This document shows positions 38,042 to 46,210 of a stretch of 64,000 nucleotides of DNA, piece after piece. Positions within the stretch are counted from its first letter, which is position 1; each line of letters opens with the position of its first letter. A program made the position numbers and the translations under genes. The stretch is from Propionibacteriaceae bacterium AM104-82 (GTDB lineage: Bacteria > Actinomycetota > Actinomycetes > Propionibacteriales > Propionibacteriaceae), in contig JAQDQK010000006.1 in the NCBI GenBank assembly GCA_027658995.1, positions 1-64,000 on the forward strand, in the 5' to 3' direction. The notes under the pieces were generated by a model. The model saw nothing but the letters and a program-made list of their open reading frames with translations, ran no database searches and was not told the DNA's origin.

Positions 38042-41000
38042 TCACCTTCCTGAGCTTCCCGGGCTGGAGTGCCACAGCTTCCGCGGCGCCTCGGCCGCCC
38101 CGGTGCCCGCGGGCTTGATGTCGGAATAGGGCGACTGCTTGAACCCGCTCGCGTGCACCAGGACGCGGCGGCGGCCCATGCCGCCCGCGCGGGTGTGGCG
38201 CTGCGGGTCGGGCGGCGGTTCGAAGCCCTCGGGCGCGGGCTCGTCGGGGTCCGCGGCCCCGGTCGCTTCCTCGGGGTCGGCGGCGGGGCGGCGCGTCTCC
38301 TCCCAGGTACCGACCAGCGAGTAGCCCTCGGGCACCTCGTCGAGGATGGCGGTGACGGCGGCGATGGCCTCCTCCTCTGTCGCGCCCTGGTTGAGCGCGG
38401 CGCGCCACGTCTCGTCGAGGGTGCCGAGGTCCCAGGCGCCGGTGGCGCGGATCGAGATGCCGCGCGGCCCGGTGCGGCGGATCTTGCCTCGCACCAGCAG
38501 CATCCACGACGAGAAGACCGTCGCCGCGTAGGGGCCCTGCACGTCCTCGAAGAAGGTGGTGTCGACGGGGCCCGTCGAGTCGTCGAGGGTGAGGAAGATC
38601 ACGCGCCTGCCCGAGCGGACGGGCGGGGTCTGGGTGGCGACCTTCACGCCCGCGACCAACACCTCCTCCTGGTTGCGGTGCTGCAGCAGGACGCGCGAAC
38701 TCGACGCCCCGATGGCCCGCAGCAGCGGCAGGTAGCGGCCCATGATGTGCTGGCTCGCGTCCAGGCCGAGGATCTCCAGTTCGGCCTTGAGGCGCTGGTC
38801 GTCGTCCATCTCGGGGAGCCCCGTGACGGCGACATCCGCGGTGGGCGCCGCCTCGGCGTCGCCGAAGTCGAGCGCGGTCTGCACGGCCTGCGCGGCGCGG
38901 TCGGCCTGCTGGCGCTGCGCCCTTGCCAACTCGGCGGGATCGGCGCTGAGCACCTGGCGCCTGCGGCCCTTCGCCCGCGCCGCGACCCGTTCGTCGGCCC
39001 TGCGGGCGCGGTGCAGGTCGGCGAGCGCGAGCAGCAGGTCGCGGCGGGTGACCTGGCCGTGCCTGGTGACGGCGGCGCGCCTCCCGATGCCGTAGAGCCG
39101 GTCGAAGCCGCCCGCCAGGACGAGCCTCTCGACGACGGGTTCTGCGACCCGTGCCCTTGCCCAGAAGTCGCTGAGGGAGGCGAACGGCTGGCCCGCGACG
39201 ATCCGCTCGATCTCCGGCTCGGAGATGCCCTTGACGTCGGCGAGCGAGAGCCGGATGCCCCACCCGTCGATCTGCGGTAACCCGGCCTCGACCTGGCCCG
39301 CGTCGTCATCCGCCACCGGGTCGCCACCCATCGCGAAGTGCTCCGGCAGCGTCAGGGCCTCCTCCCTGCCCGCCGTCTCGAGTCGTTCCGCGCGGTACTG
39401 GCCGGTGCTGCGGTTGACGTCGAGTCCGAGCACCGAGATGTTCATCCGGCGCGCCTCCTCGAGCAGCAACCGCTTGGGGTACATGCCAGGGTCGTGGGTG
39501 AGGATGCCGGAGAGGAAGTGCGCAGGGTAGTGCCGCTTCAGCCAGGCGGACTGGTAGGTGGGCAGCGCGAAGGCGGCGGCGTGCGCCTTGCAGAACCCGA
39601 ACGATGCGAAGGATTCGAGGATGAACCAGATCTGTTCGGTGACCTGCTCCCCGTAGCCGCGCTCGACGGCGAGCCTCGTGAACCACTTCCTGACCTTCGC
39701 CTGGCCCTCGGAGTCGCCGAGCGCGCGGCGCACCTCGTCGCCCTGGGCGAGGGTGCAGCCGGTGACGGCGGCGATGATCATGATGATCTGCTCGTGGAAG
39801 ACGACCACGCCATAGGTCTGTTCGAGGGCTGGGATGAGGCTGTCGTGCAGGTACTCGGGCTCCGTCCACCCCTGCCGCGACTCCAGGAAGGGCGTGACCA
39901 TGTCGGACTTGACTGGCCCCGGCCGGAACAAGGAGATGTCGACGATCAGGTCGTGGAAGGTCTCGGGGCCGAACTTGCCGACCAGTTCCCGCTGGCCGGG
40001 CGACTCGATCTGGAAGCAGCCGAGCGTCGCCCGGTGGGCGATCATGTCGTAGACAGCCTCGTCGTCGAACGGGGCCAGCGCGTCGATGTCTGGGGTCGGG
40101 CCCTCCGCGTCGGTGCGGTCGATCTCGTCGAGGGCGTGCGCCATGGCCGACTGCATCCGGATGCCGAGCACGTCCAACTTCAACAGGCCGAGGTCCTCGA
40201 CGTCGTCCTTGTCGAACTGGCTCATCGGGTAGCCGCCGTAGCTCGCCTCGAGCGGGGTGCGCTGCCCGAGCGAGGAGTCGCTGAGGATCACGCCGCACGG
40301 GTGCAGCGCGATGTGGCGGGGCAGCCCGTCGAGGGACTCGACCAGCCCGAAGAGCATGTCGAGGCGCCGCTCCCCCAGGCCCGCGGCGCGCAACTCGGGC
40401 AGGTCGCGCAGCGCGTTGCGGGCGTCGCGGGCCCTGATGTGCGGGAAGGCCTTCGCCATGGCGTCGATCTCGACGGGAGGCAGGCTGAGCGCGGCTCCGA
40501 CGTCGCGGACGGCATGCCTGACCCGGTAGGTCTCGATCATGGCGACGCAGGCGACGCGCTGCCCCCCGAAGGTCTCGAGGATCTTGTCGTAGACCTCGGT
40601 GCGGCGCGCCGACTCGACGTCGAGGTCGATGTCGGGCAGCGCCATCCTGAGCGGAGACAGGAAGCGTTCCATGATGAGGCCGTAGCGGATCGGGTCGACC
40701 TCCGAGACGCCCAGCGCGTAGTTGACGAGGCTGCCAGCGCCGGACCCCCTGGCCGCGCAGCGGATGCCGAGGTCACGGACCAGCCCGACGACATCGGCGA
40801 CGGTGAGGAAGTAGGACTCGAATCCCATCCTGCCGATCACCGACAGTTCCTCGTCGAGGCGGTCGAACACGTCTGCCCCCGGCGAGGCGTAGCGCTCGGC
40901 GATGCCCGCCTCGCAGCGGGCGCGCAGCGCGGCGGGGGCCTGCTCGGGCGTGGTGCCGAGGGTCTCGAACTCGGGGAGCCTGATCTCGCCGAGCCCGATG

Positions 41001-41896
41001 TCGCCGATCGGGTCGAGGCGGCAGCGCTCCGCGACGGCCCGGGTGGCGGCGAGCAGCGACGCGCCGTCGGGCCTGCCCGCGAGCCGGGCCGCCTCGTCTG
41101 CGGCGAGGCGCATCGCCGCGCCGTCCTTGAGGTAGCCCTCCGCGTTGCGGCGGTCGATGTTGCGCACGTCGAGGGGCACGAGGCGACGTGCCGCGTCGAG
41201 GACATCGACGGTGGCCGCCTGCTGCCTGCGGGCCATCCGCACCGCGTTGGTCAGCGCCGCGGGCAGGCCCAACTCGTCTGCGAGCCGGATGATCCCGCCC
41301 GCCTGGTGCGCCGAGGTGACGCCGCGGCCGCCGGTCTGGTGGTTGGTGGCGGCAAGCACGAGGCCCCCACCCAGTTCGGAACGCCACCGCACGGCGGCGA
41401 GCCGCGCAGCCTCCGGGTGCCCGGCCGCGATCAGTTCGCCGACCTCGGAATCGGCGCCGAGCATGACAAGGGTGTCGCGGCCCGCGCAGTGCTGCGCGAT
41501 GGTCTCGAGCGTGACGACCGGATCGGAGCGGTCGCCGGTGAGTTGCGCGGCCGTGATCAGGGAGCAGAGCGCGCCCCACCCCGCGCGGGAGGTGGCCAGC
41601 ACCACCGCCCGGGGCAGCCGCTCGTCGCGCAACTGCCCGCCGCGGGCGGCGTTGGGCCGTCGCGGGGGCTGCCAGCCGGCCGGCCGGACCGCGAGGTCGA
41701 CGCCGACGATGGGCGCGATGCCTGCCTGCAGGCAGGCCTTCGCGAAGCGGATGGCCCCGTACAGGCCACCGCGGTCGGTGATGGCCAGCGCGTCCATGCC
41801 GTGCGCGAGGGCCTCGGCGACCAGTTCGCTCGGATGCGAGGCGCCGTACTGGAAGGAGTAGCCGGAGGCCACCCTGAGGTGCACGAACTGCTCCAT
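38042..41896 (-). CDS. dnaE2: Error-prone DNA polymerase III alpha subunit
   Basis: Replicative-fold C-family polymerase used in SOS mutagenesis, 1284 residues. The N-terminal PHP domain begins FVHLRVASGYSF. The palm has the PDIDLD motif near 410 and the fingers contain the GFCKAHAAAFALPTYQSAWLK region (split by other residues). An OB-fold lies near the C-terminus. In mycobacteria DnaE2 needs ImuA' and ImuB; neither is encoded here. ATG 41896 overlaps the stop of the HEPN gene; GTG 41899 is possible. Confidence 0.95.
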   Translation of the reverse strand: MEQFVHLRVASGYSFQYGASHPSELVAEALAHGMDALAITDRGGLYGAIRFAKACLQAGIAPIVGVDLAVRPAGWQPPRRPNAARGGQLRDERLPRAVVLATSRAGWGALCSLITAAQLTGDRSDPVVTLETIAQHCAGRDTLVMLGADSEVGELIAAGHPEAARLAAVRWRSELGGGLVLAATNHQTGGRGVTSAHQAGGIIRLADELGLPAALTNAVRMARRQQAATVDVLDAARRLVPLDVRNIDRRNAEGYLKDGAAMRLAADEAARLAGRPDGASLLAATRAVAERCRLDPIGDIGLGEIRLPEFETLGTTPEQAPAALRARCEAGIAERYASPGADVFDRLDEELSVIGRMGFESYFLTVADVVGLVRDLGIRCAARGSGAGSLVNYALGVSEVDPIRYGLIMERFLSPLRMALPDIDLDVESARRTEVYDKILETFGGQRVACVAMIETYRVRHAVRDVGAALSLPPVEIDAMAKAFPHIRARDARNALRDLPELRAAGLGERRLDMLFGLVESLDGLPRHIALHPCGVILSDSSLGQRTPLEASYGGYPMSQFDKDDVEDLGLLKLDVLGIRMQSAMAHALDEIDRTDAEGPTPDIDALAPFDDEAVYDMIAHRATLGCFQIESPGQRELVGKFGPETFHDLIVDISLFRPGPVKSDMVTPFLESRQGWTEPEYLHDSLIPALEQTYGVVVFHEQIIMIIAAVTGCTLAQGDEVRRALGDSEGQAKVRKWFTRLAVERGYGEQVTEQIWFILESFASFGFCKAHAAAFALPTYQSAWLKRHYPAHFLSGILTHDPGMYPKRLLLEEARRMNISVLGLDVNRSTGQYRAERLETAGREEALTLPEHFAMGGDPVADDDAGQVEAGLPQIDGWGIRLSLADVKGISEPEIERIVAGQPFASLSDFWARARVAEPVVERLVLAGGFDRLYGIGRRAAVTRHGQVTRRDLLLALADLHRARRADERVAARAKGRRRQVLSADPAELARAQRQQADRAAQAVQTALDFGDAEAAPTADVAVTGLPEMDDDQRLKAELEILGLDASQHIMGRYLPLLRAIGASSSRVLLQHRNQEEVLVAGVKVATQTPPVRSGRRVIFLTLDDSTGPVDTTFFEDVQGPYAATVFSSWMLLVRGKIRRTGPRGISIRATGAWDLGTLDETWRAALNQGATEEEAIAAVTAILDEVPEGYSLVGTWEETRRPAADPEEATGAADPDEPAPEGFEPPPDPQRHTRAGGMGRRRVLVHASGFKQSPYSDIKPAGTGAAEAPRKLWHSSPGSSGR

Positions 41897-42249
41897 CACA
41901 TTGCCTCCGCCGCGACGGCCCGCTCGCGCCTGCGCAGCCAGCGCGACGCGTCTGCGAGGAACTGGTCGGAGGCGCGCACCATGTCGGCCGCGATCCGCTC
42001 GCTCGCGACGCCCACCTTAGCGGCGGGCGCGTAGACGCCGAAGTAGGCGGCCCATTCGCCGAGTTCTGGCGCGACGACCGCGAGCAGTTCCCACGCGTCG
42101 GTGCGCCCGCGGACGCGGCGGGGCGAGGCGGCGATCACCGCGAGCGCGATCTGCTGCGCGGCGCGGTAGGCGACGCCGAACCGCGCCGCAGGCGGGTCGG
42201 CGTACTCCGCCTCGATGATGAGCCGCTGGGCATGGCTAAGGTCGATCAT
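41896..42249 (-). CDS. SAV_6107-type HEPN domain protein
   Basis: A 117-residue all-helical protein recognisable from PAARFGVAYRAAQQIALAVIAA, RGRTDAWELLAVVAPELGEWAAYF and DQFLADASRWL. HEPN domains often are RNases, but I do not see the R-x4-6-H motif. It sits between the DUF6504 gene and dnaE2 with stop/start overlap on both sides, so it is made with the mutagenic polymerase. Function unknown; a polymerase accessory role is inference from position. Confidence 0.85.
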   Translation of the reverse strand: MIDLSHAQRLIIEAEYADPPAARFGVAYRAAQQIALAVIAASPRRVRGRTDAWELLAVVAPELGEWAAYFGVYAPAAKVGVASERIAADMVRASDQFLADASRWLRRRERAVAAEAM

Positions 42250-42551
42250 CAGTCGAGCACCGCCTGCAGCACCCAGTCCTGCGCGTCGACGGTGCGGGCC
42301 AGTTCGTAGACGCCGCGGTGCCTGCCGTTGCCCGCCTCGACGCGCCACACCTCCCGCTCGCCGAGCGGGTCGGCTCCGTCTGCCTCGACGGCCTCGCCGC
42401 GCACCGCGCGGGCCTGTCTCCCTGACCACCAGGGCGTCGCCCTGCTCCACCTGCCCTGGACCTCCTTGACCAGCAGCAGCCGGTCGCGCCAGATGAACTG
42501 GCGCGGTTGGTCCGAGAACAGCACATGGATGGGTTCGTCGTAGGTACGCAT
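42249..42551 (-). CDS. DUF6504 family protein
   Basis: A 100-residue protein that begins MRTYDEPIHVLF and continues with the WRDRLLLVKEV and EVWRVEAGNGRHRGVYELA strands typical of this small actinobacterial family. Function is unknown. First gene of the SOS-controlled operon, about 160 nt after the predicted transcription start; the stop overlaps the HEPN start. GGAGG lies 5-9 bases before the ATG. Confidence 0.85.
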   Translation of the reverse strand: MRTYDEPIHVLFSDQPRQFIWRDRLLLVKEVQGRWSRATPWWSGRQARAVRGEAVEADGADPLGEREVWRVEAGNGRHRGVYELARTVDAQDWVLQAVLD

Positions 42552-42590
42552 GGCCGCCTCCCGGGGATCGTTCGATTCTTCGAAAACTGC

Positions 42591-42674
42591 TCATTCGACC
42601 CGGGAGCCCCGGACCGGCGTGGGGGTCGAATCCACACCGGGCCGGGGCGGCCCATACCCGTTTCGCCTGTTCAC
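42591..42674 (-). CDS. Possible 27-residue leader peptide
   Basis: A short reading frame in the long leader of the SOS operon: GTG at 42674, GGGGAAG seven bases upstream, stop at 42591. The product is Arg/Pro/Gly-rich. There is no independent sign that it is translated. Confidence 0.2.
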   Translation of the reverse strand: MNRRNGYGPPRPGVDSTPTPVRGSRVE

Positions 42675-42696
42675 ACCAGAGCTTCCCCGAACTAAT

Positions 42697-42710
42697 CGAA
42701 CAGGCGTTCG
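42697..42710. promoter_or_regulatory. LexA (SOS) box
   Basis: CGAAC-AGGC-GTTCG, a perfect CGAAC-N4-GTTCG actinobacterial LexA operator. It covers the predicted transcription start of the minus-strand DUF6504-HEPN-dnaE2-dinB operon. Confidence 0.85.
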
Positions 42711-42720
42711 GATGAAGACA

Positions 42721-42751
42721 ACTATAGGCTCCCCCTCCGACAAGACGTCAA
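42721..42751 (-). promoter_or_regulatory. Promoter of the SOS mutagenesis operon
   Basis: On the minus strand TTGACG (42746-42751) and TATAGT (42721-42726), 19 bases apart. Transcription would start near 42714, next to the LexA box. Confidence 0.6.
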
Positions 42752-42899
42752 GCCCGGCGCGAAGAATTGTGGATAACGCAAAAGTTCTGTCCACAGGCAT
42801 GGGTCCGGTGACAAAGGCCCGGCACGGCGGCCCACCACGAGGGCATGGGAGGCCGCACCGTCCGGGCTGGGCGCTACTGTCCTGGAAGGAGGAAAAACG

Positions 42900-43478
42900 A
42901 TGGCAACGGATCGGGAGCGGGCGCTGCTCGACGCGGCGATCGCGCGCGCCGCGAGCGGTGCGGAGCCGGACCCGTTGCTGTTCTGGGGGCACACCGGACG
43001 GGCGGGCAAGGTCGGCCGGGAGTGCCTGAGTCAGTGGTATCCGGCCGCCTTCGACGTCGACGGCGTCCGCTACTCCAACGCCGAGCAGTACATGATGGCT
43101 GGCAAGGCCCGCGTCTTCGGTGACGACGAGACGCTTGCCGCGATCCTCGCGGCAGACTCCCCCAAGGAGATCAAGCGCCTCGGGCGCGAGGTGCGCGGCT
43201 ACGACCCTGAGCGTTGGGAGGCGGCGCGATTCGCGATCGTGGTCGAGGGAAACGCCGCCAAGTTCGGCGGGCACGACGCGCTGCGCGGCTTCCTCCTCGG
43301 CACCGGCGACCGGCTGATCGTCGAGGCATCTCCGGTGGACCGGGTCTGGGGCATCGGTCTCGCGGCCTCGGACGGGCGGGCGGGCGATCCCCGTCGGTGG
43401 CGGGGGCTCAACCTCCTCGGCTTCGCGCTGATGGAGGCACGCGCCGCGCTCCGTGCTGCGGATGCCGGGGGCGACTGA
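42900..43478 (+). CDS. NADAR (YbiA-like) family protein
   Basis: A 192-residue protein of the NADAR/DUF1768 fold. Characteristic pieces are LLFWGH, LSQWYPAAFDVDGVRYSNAEQYMMAGKA, RGYDPERWEAARFAIV, KF and DRVWGIGL with LNLLGFALM. E. coli YbiA and plant relatives hydrolyse N-glycosidic bonds of riboflavin intermediates; other members act on ADP-ribose. GGAGG lies 8 bases before the ATG, and a TACTGT at 42875-42880 could be a -10 box. Divergent from the SOS operon. Confidence 0.9.
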   Translation: MATDRERALLDAAIARAASGAEPDPLLFWGHTGRAGKVGRECLSQWYPAAFDVDGVRYSNAEQYMMAGKARVFGDDETLAAILAADSPKEIKRLGREVRGYDPERWEAARFAIVVEGNAAKFGGHDALRGFLLGTGDRLIVEASPVDRVWGIGLAASDGRAGDPRRWRGLNLLGFALMEARAALRAADAGGD

Positions 43479-43538
43479 CGCGGGCCAACCGTGGCATCAT
43501 GGGCGCGCCCGCAGCGATGAGGTGACGAGGAGGCGGCG

Positions 43539-44483
43539 ATGGCGAAGGTGAGCGTCCGCGGCGCGACGCTGGCGGCGATGGCGGCTTCGGCGCGCCTTGC
43601 CCGCCTCGGGCACGAGGTGACGCTCGTCACCGACGGCCTCCCCCTCGACCGCGCGCTGGACGACGCCTCCCCCGTGATCGCGCTGCCCGCCACCTGGAAG
43701 GACCTCTTCAAGAAGTCCGGCGGCCACCTGCAGGCCGAACTCAACCGCGCGGGCCTCGAACTGGTGGAGGCGCCGCCGCCGCGCCACGTGCTCGCCGACG
43801 GCACCGTGCTTGACCTGCCGACCGAGCGCGGCCCGCAGTTCCGCGCCGTCCGCGACGCGCTCGGCGAACAGGTCGCGCAGGCCTGGCGCGACCGCCTCGA
43901 CGACCTGGACCGCCTCTGGCACGCCTTCCGCAGGCACGCGCTGGAGGGCAACGAACCGGTGGTCACCGACGAGCAGCGACGCGCGCTGTGGCTCGAGAGC
44001 TCCGTCGCCGATGTCGCCGCACCGCTCGGCCCGCTTGCCGACCTGGCGCTTCGCCTGGTCGACGACCCTGCCTCCCCCGCGCTGCTTGCGCTGCCGCTCG
44101 TGGTCGAACGCTCCTTCGGGCGCTGGCACCTGGTCGACGGCGACGCCACCGTGCAGCCCGCCTCCCGGCTGCTCGGCCTGCTGCTCGACCGGATGCAAGA
44201 GCGCGGCGTCACGCTCGCCGACGGCGCCGAGGGCGAGGCGGACATCGACTGCCGACAGCCGACGCCGCTGGCCCAGCCGGTCAGCGCGGAGCAGTGGCTG
44301 GCGCTTCCCCCGATCGTCGGGGAGGACGGCGCGCTGCGCGCCTCTGCGGCCTCGCCCGCTGGGCCGGAGCCGTGGGCGCAGTTGGGAAGCGCCGCGTTGG
44401 CCGTCTACGAACTGCACGAGCGGTTGACGGGCGAGGACTGCCGCCCCACCAACATCGCCTTCACGATGCCGCGGCTACCCTGA
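43539..44483 (+). CDS. Rossmann-like protein, degenerate FAD-oxidoreductase relative
   Basis: A 314-residue protein whose start (KVSVRGATLAAMAASARLARLGHEVTLVTDG) looks like the dinucleotide-binding unit of phytoene-desaturase-like flavoproteins, but the GxGxxG loop is gone (RGATLAAM). The middle is rich in charged helices and the C-terminus has WAQLGSAALAVYELHERLTG, recalling the final FAD-binding helix. It is short for such oxidoreductases and probably does not bind FAD. GAGGAGG lies 7 bases before the ATG. It overlaps the convergent ccdA-like gene by 9 bases. Function unknown. Confidence 0.7.
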   Translation: MAKVSVRGATLAAMAASARLARLGHEVTLVTDGLPLDRALDDASPVIALPATWKDLFKKSGGHLQAELNRAGLELVEAPPPRHVLADGTVLDLPTERGPQFRAVRDALGEQVAQAWRDRLDDLDRLWHAFRRHALEGNEPVVTDEQRRALWLESSVADVAAPLGPLADLALRLVDDPASPALLALPLVVERSFGRWHLVDGDATVQPASRLLGLLLDRMQERGVTLADGAEGEADIDCRQPTPLAQPVSAEQWLALPPIVGEDGALRASAASPAGPEPWAQLGSAALAVYELHERLTGEDCRPTNIAFTMPRLP

Positions 44484-45293
44484 GCCCTCGTCGCCCTTCG
44501 GCTTGGAGAGCCAGCGCCACGCGATGAGGCCGACCACCACGGCCGCCAGCGCCAGCATCACGAAGTCAGGCACCGCCTCGCCGACGCCGCGCAGCCAGTT
44601 CTCAAGCTTGTACTGCTCGGTCGCGCCGAGGATGCCGCCAAGCGCGGAGGTCGCGTCGGTGAGCAGGAAAAGCAGGCCGACGGCGACGAACAGCGCTCCG
44701 GAGACCAGCCCGATCACCGAGGTGGTGAACGGGCCGAGCTTCACCGGCTTCGGCTTCAGCCGCTCCCCCAGCTTGAACCGCTCCCACACCAGTGCGAGCA
44801 GCACCAGCGGCACCACCATGCCGGCGCCGAAGGCGGCCAGCAGCACCGCGCCGTACAGCGGGCTGCCGCCGACCGCGGCGACCGTCAGGACCGCGCCGAG
44901 CAGCGGCCCGGTGCAGGCTCCCGCGAGCCCGTAGGTCGCGCCGAGCAGGATCGCGCCGAGGGCCGAGCGCGGGTCACCGCGCTGCGCGAGGCCGGGGATG
45001 GGGATCCGGATGCCGAGCGCCGTGATGAGCCCGAACACGATCAGGATCGCGCCTCCGACCATCGACAGCGTGCCGCGGTGCACCGTGACGAGGGACCCGA
45101 GCGCCCCGGCTCCCAGGCCGAGCGGCACGAGCGTCAGCAGCAGCCCCAGGTAGAACAGCCCGGTGCGGGCGAACAGCTTCGCGCGGTCGCCGTTGAAGGC
45201 GTAGGCGAAGAAGGCGGGCAGCAGCAGCGCGGCGCAGGGGCTGAGGATCGCGGCGACCCCACCGAGGAAGGCGCCTGCGTAACCGATCAGCAT
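44475..45293 (-). CDS. ccdA: CcdA-family thiol-disulfide transmembrane transporter
   Basis: Carries reducing equivalents across the membrane to extracytoplasmic thioredoxins. The 272-residue protein has six to seven membrane segments and the paired cysteines of the family, Cys in LSPCAALLLPAF near 20 and Cys in GACTGPLLGA near 126. ATG 45293 overlaps the stop of the DsbA-like gene, so the two form an operon. Confidence 0.88.
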   Translation of the reverse strand: MLIGYAGAFLGGVAAILSPCAALLLPAFFAYAFNGDRAKLFARTGLFYLGLLLTLVPLGLGAGALGSLVTVHRGTLSMVGGAILIVFGLITALGIRIPIPGLAQRGDPRSALGAILLGATYGLAGACTGPLLGAVLTVAAVGGSPLYGAVLLAAFGAGMVVPLVLLALVWERFKLGERLKPKPVKLGPFTTSVIGLVSGALFVAVGLLFLLTDATSALGGILGATEQYKLENWLRGVGEAVPDFVMLALAAVVVGLIAWRWLSKPKGDEGSG

Positions 45294-46069
45294 CAGTCGG
45301 CCAGCGCGACCTGCTGCGCGATCAGCTTCTGGAAATACTCGAGCGGCTGGGCTCCCGAGACGAACTCGGAGCCGACCACGAACGAGGGGGTCGAGGTGAG
45401 CCCGAAGCCCTGCGCCTCCGCGGAATCGGCGGCGACGGCCTCAGCGTGGGCGGGGTCGGCCCAGTCGGCGGTGAACTGCTCGACGTCGAGGCCGAGCTTC
45501 TCGACGATGCCGAAGACCAGGTCGTCGGGAATGTCGGGGTGTCCCTGGTTGGGAAGCGCGACGTACAACTCGTGCGCGAACTCGAAGTACTTGCCCTGCA
45601 CGCCCGCGGCGCGGGCCGCGGTGGCGGCGCGGACCGACTCGTCGCCGAAGATGGCGAGGTCGCGGAACTCGACGCGCAGCGTCCCGTCGTCGATCAGCGG
45701 CTGCAGCGCGGGAAGCGTCTCCTCGGCGAACACCGAGCAGAAGGGGCAGCGGTAGTCGGCCCATTCGGTCAGCACGATCTTCGCGTCGACGCGTCCCATC
45801 GCCAGCGGATCGGCGGGGTCGCGCTTGGGCAGGTCCTCCAGGAAGAAGCGCTGCAGTTCGGCCTGCTCTGCGGTCGGCTCGCCGGTCTCCACCGTCGCGG
45901 GCGGCTCCGTCGCGGCGTTGCCTGCGGGCGTCGTCTGCTCCTGTTGCGGGGCGGCCTGCGAGCCGCCCATCTGCATCTGGGCGATCACCCCGATCAGGGC
46001 GATGATCACCACGAGCATGGCGACGATGGTGATCTTGTACCCGTTGGTGTTTGCGGGCGCGGAGGACAT
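45293..46069 (-). CDS. Membrane-anchored DsbA-family thiol-disulfide protein
   Basis: A 258-residue extracytoplasmic thioredoxin-fold protein: one N-terminal membrane segment (about 12-32), a Pro/Thr-rich linker, the active site CPFC (108-111), and the cis-proline loop LTSTPSF near the end. The helical insert fits DsbA. Paired with ccdA it probably forms or isomerises disulfides in exported proteins. No vitamin K epoxide reductase or DsbB gene is adjacent. Confidence 0.9.
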   Translation of the reverse strand: MSSAPANTNGYKITIVAMLVVIIALIGVIAQMQMGGSQAAPQQEQTTPAGNAATEPPATVETGEPTAEQAELQRFFLEDLPKRDPADPLAMGRVDAKIVLTEWADYRCPFCSVFAEETLPALQPLIDDGTLRVEFRDLAIFGDESVRAATAARAAGVQGKYFEFAHELYVALPNQGHPDIPDDLVFGIVEKLGLDVEQFTADWADPAHAEAVAADSAEAQGFGLTSTPSFVVGSEFVSGAQPLEYFQKLIAQQVALAD

Positions 46070-46210
46070 GCGATCAACTCATTCTGGGTCGGTTTCGGCG
46101 GTATCCACTGTGCCTTAGGCGAACAAGCGCCGCCAACTGGGGGTTGGGCACGGCACGGAACCCCACGTCGATCGGTAGTAAGCTTGACTGTCTGTCTCAA
46201 CCGAGGATGA

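Noticed and set aside
39338..42034. 898-codon plus-strand frame opposite dnaE2
   Set aside because: Shadow frame; composition mirrors dnaE2 codon positions and it has no recognisable domain.
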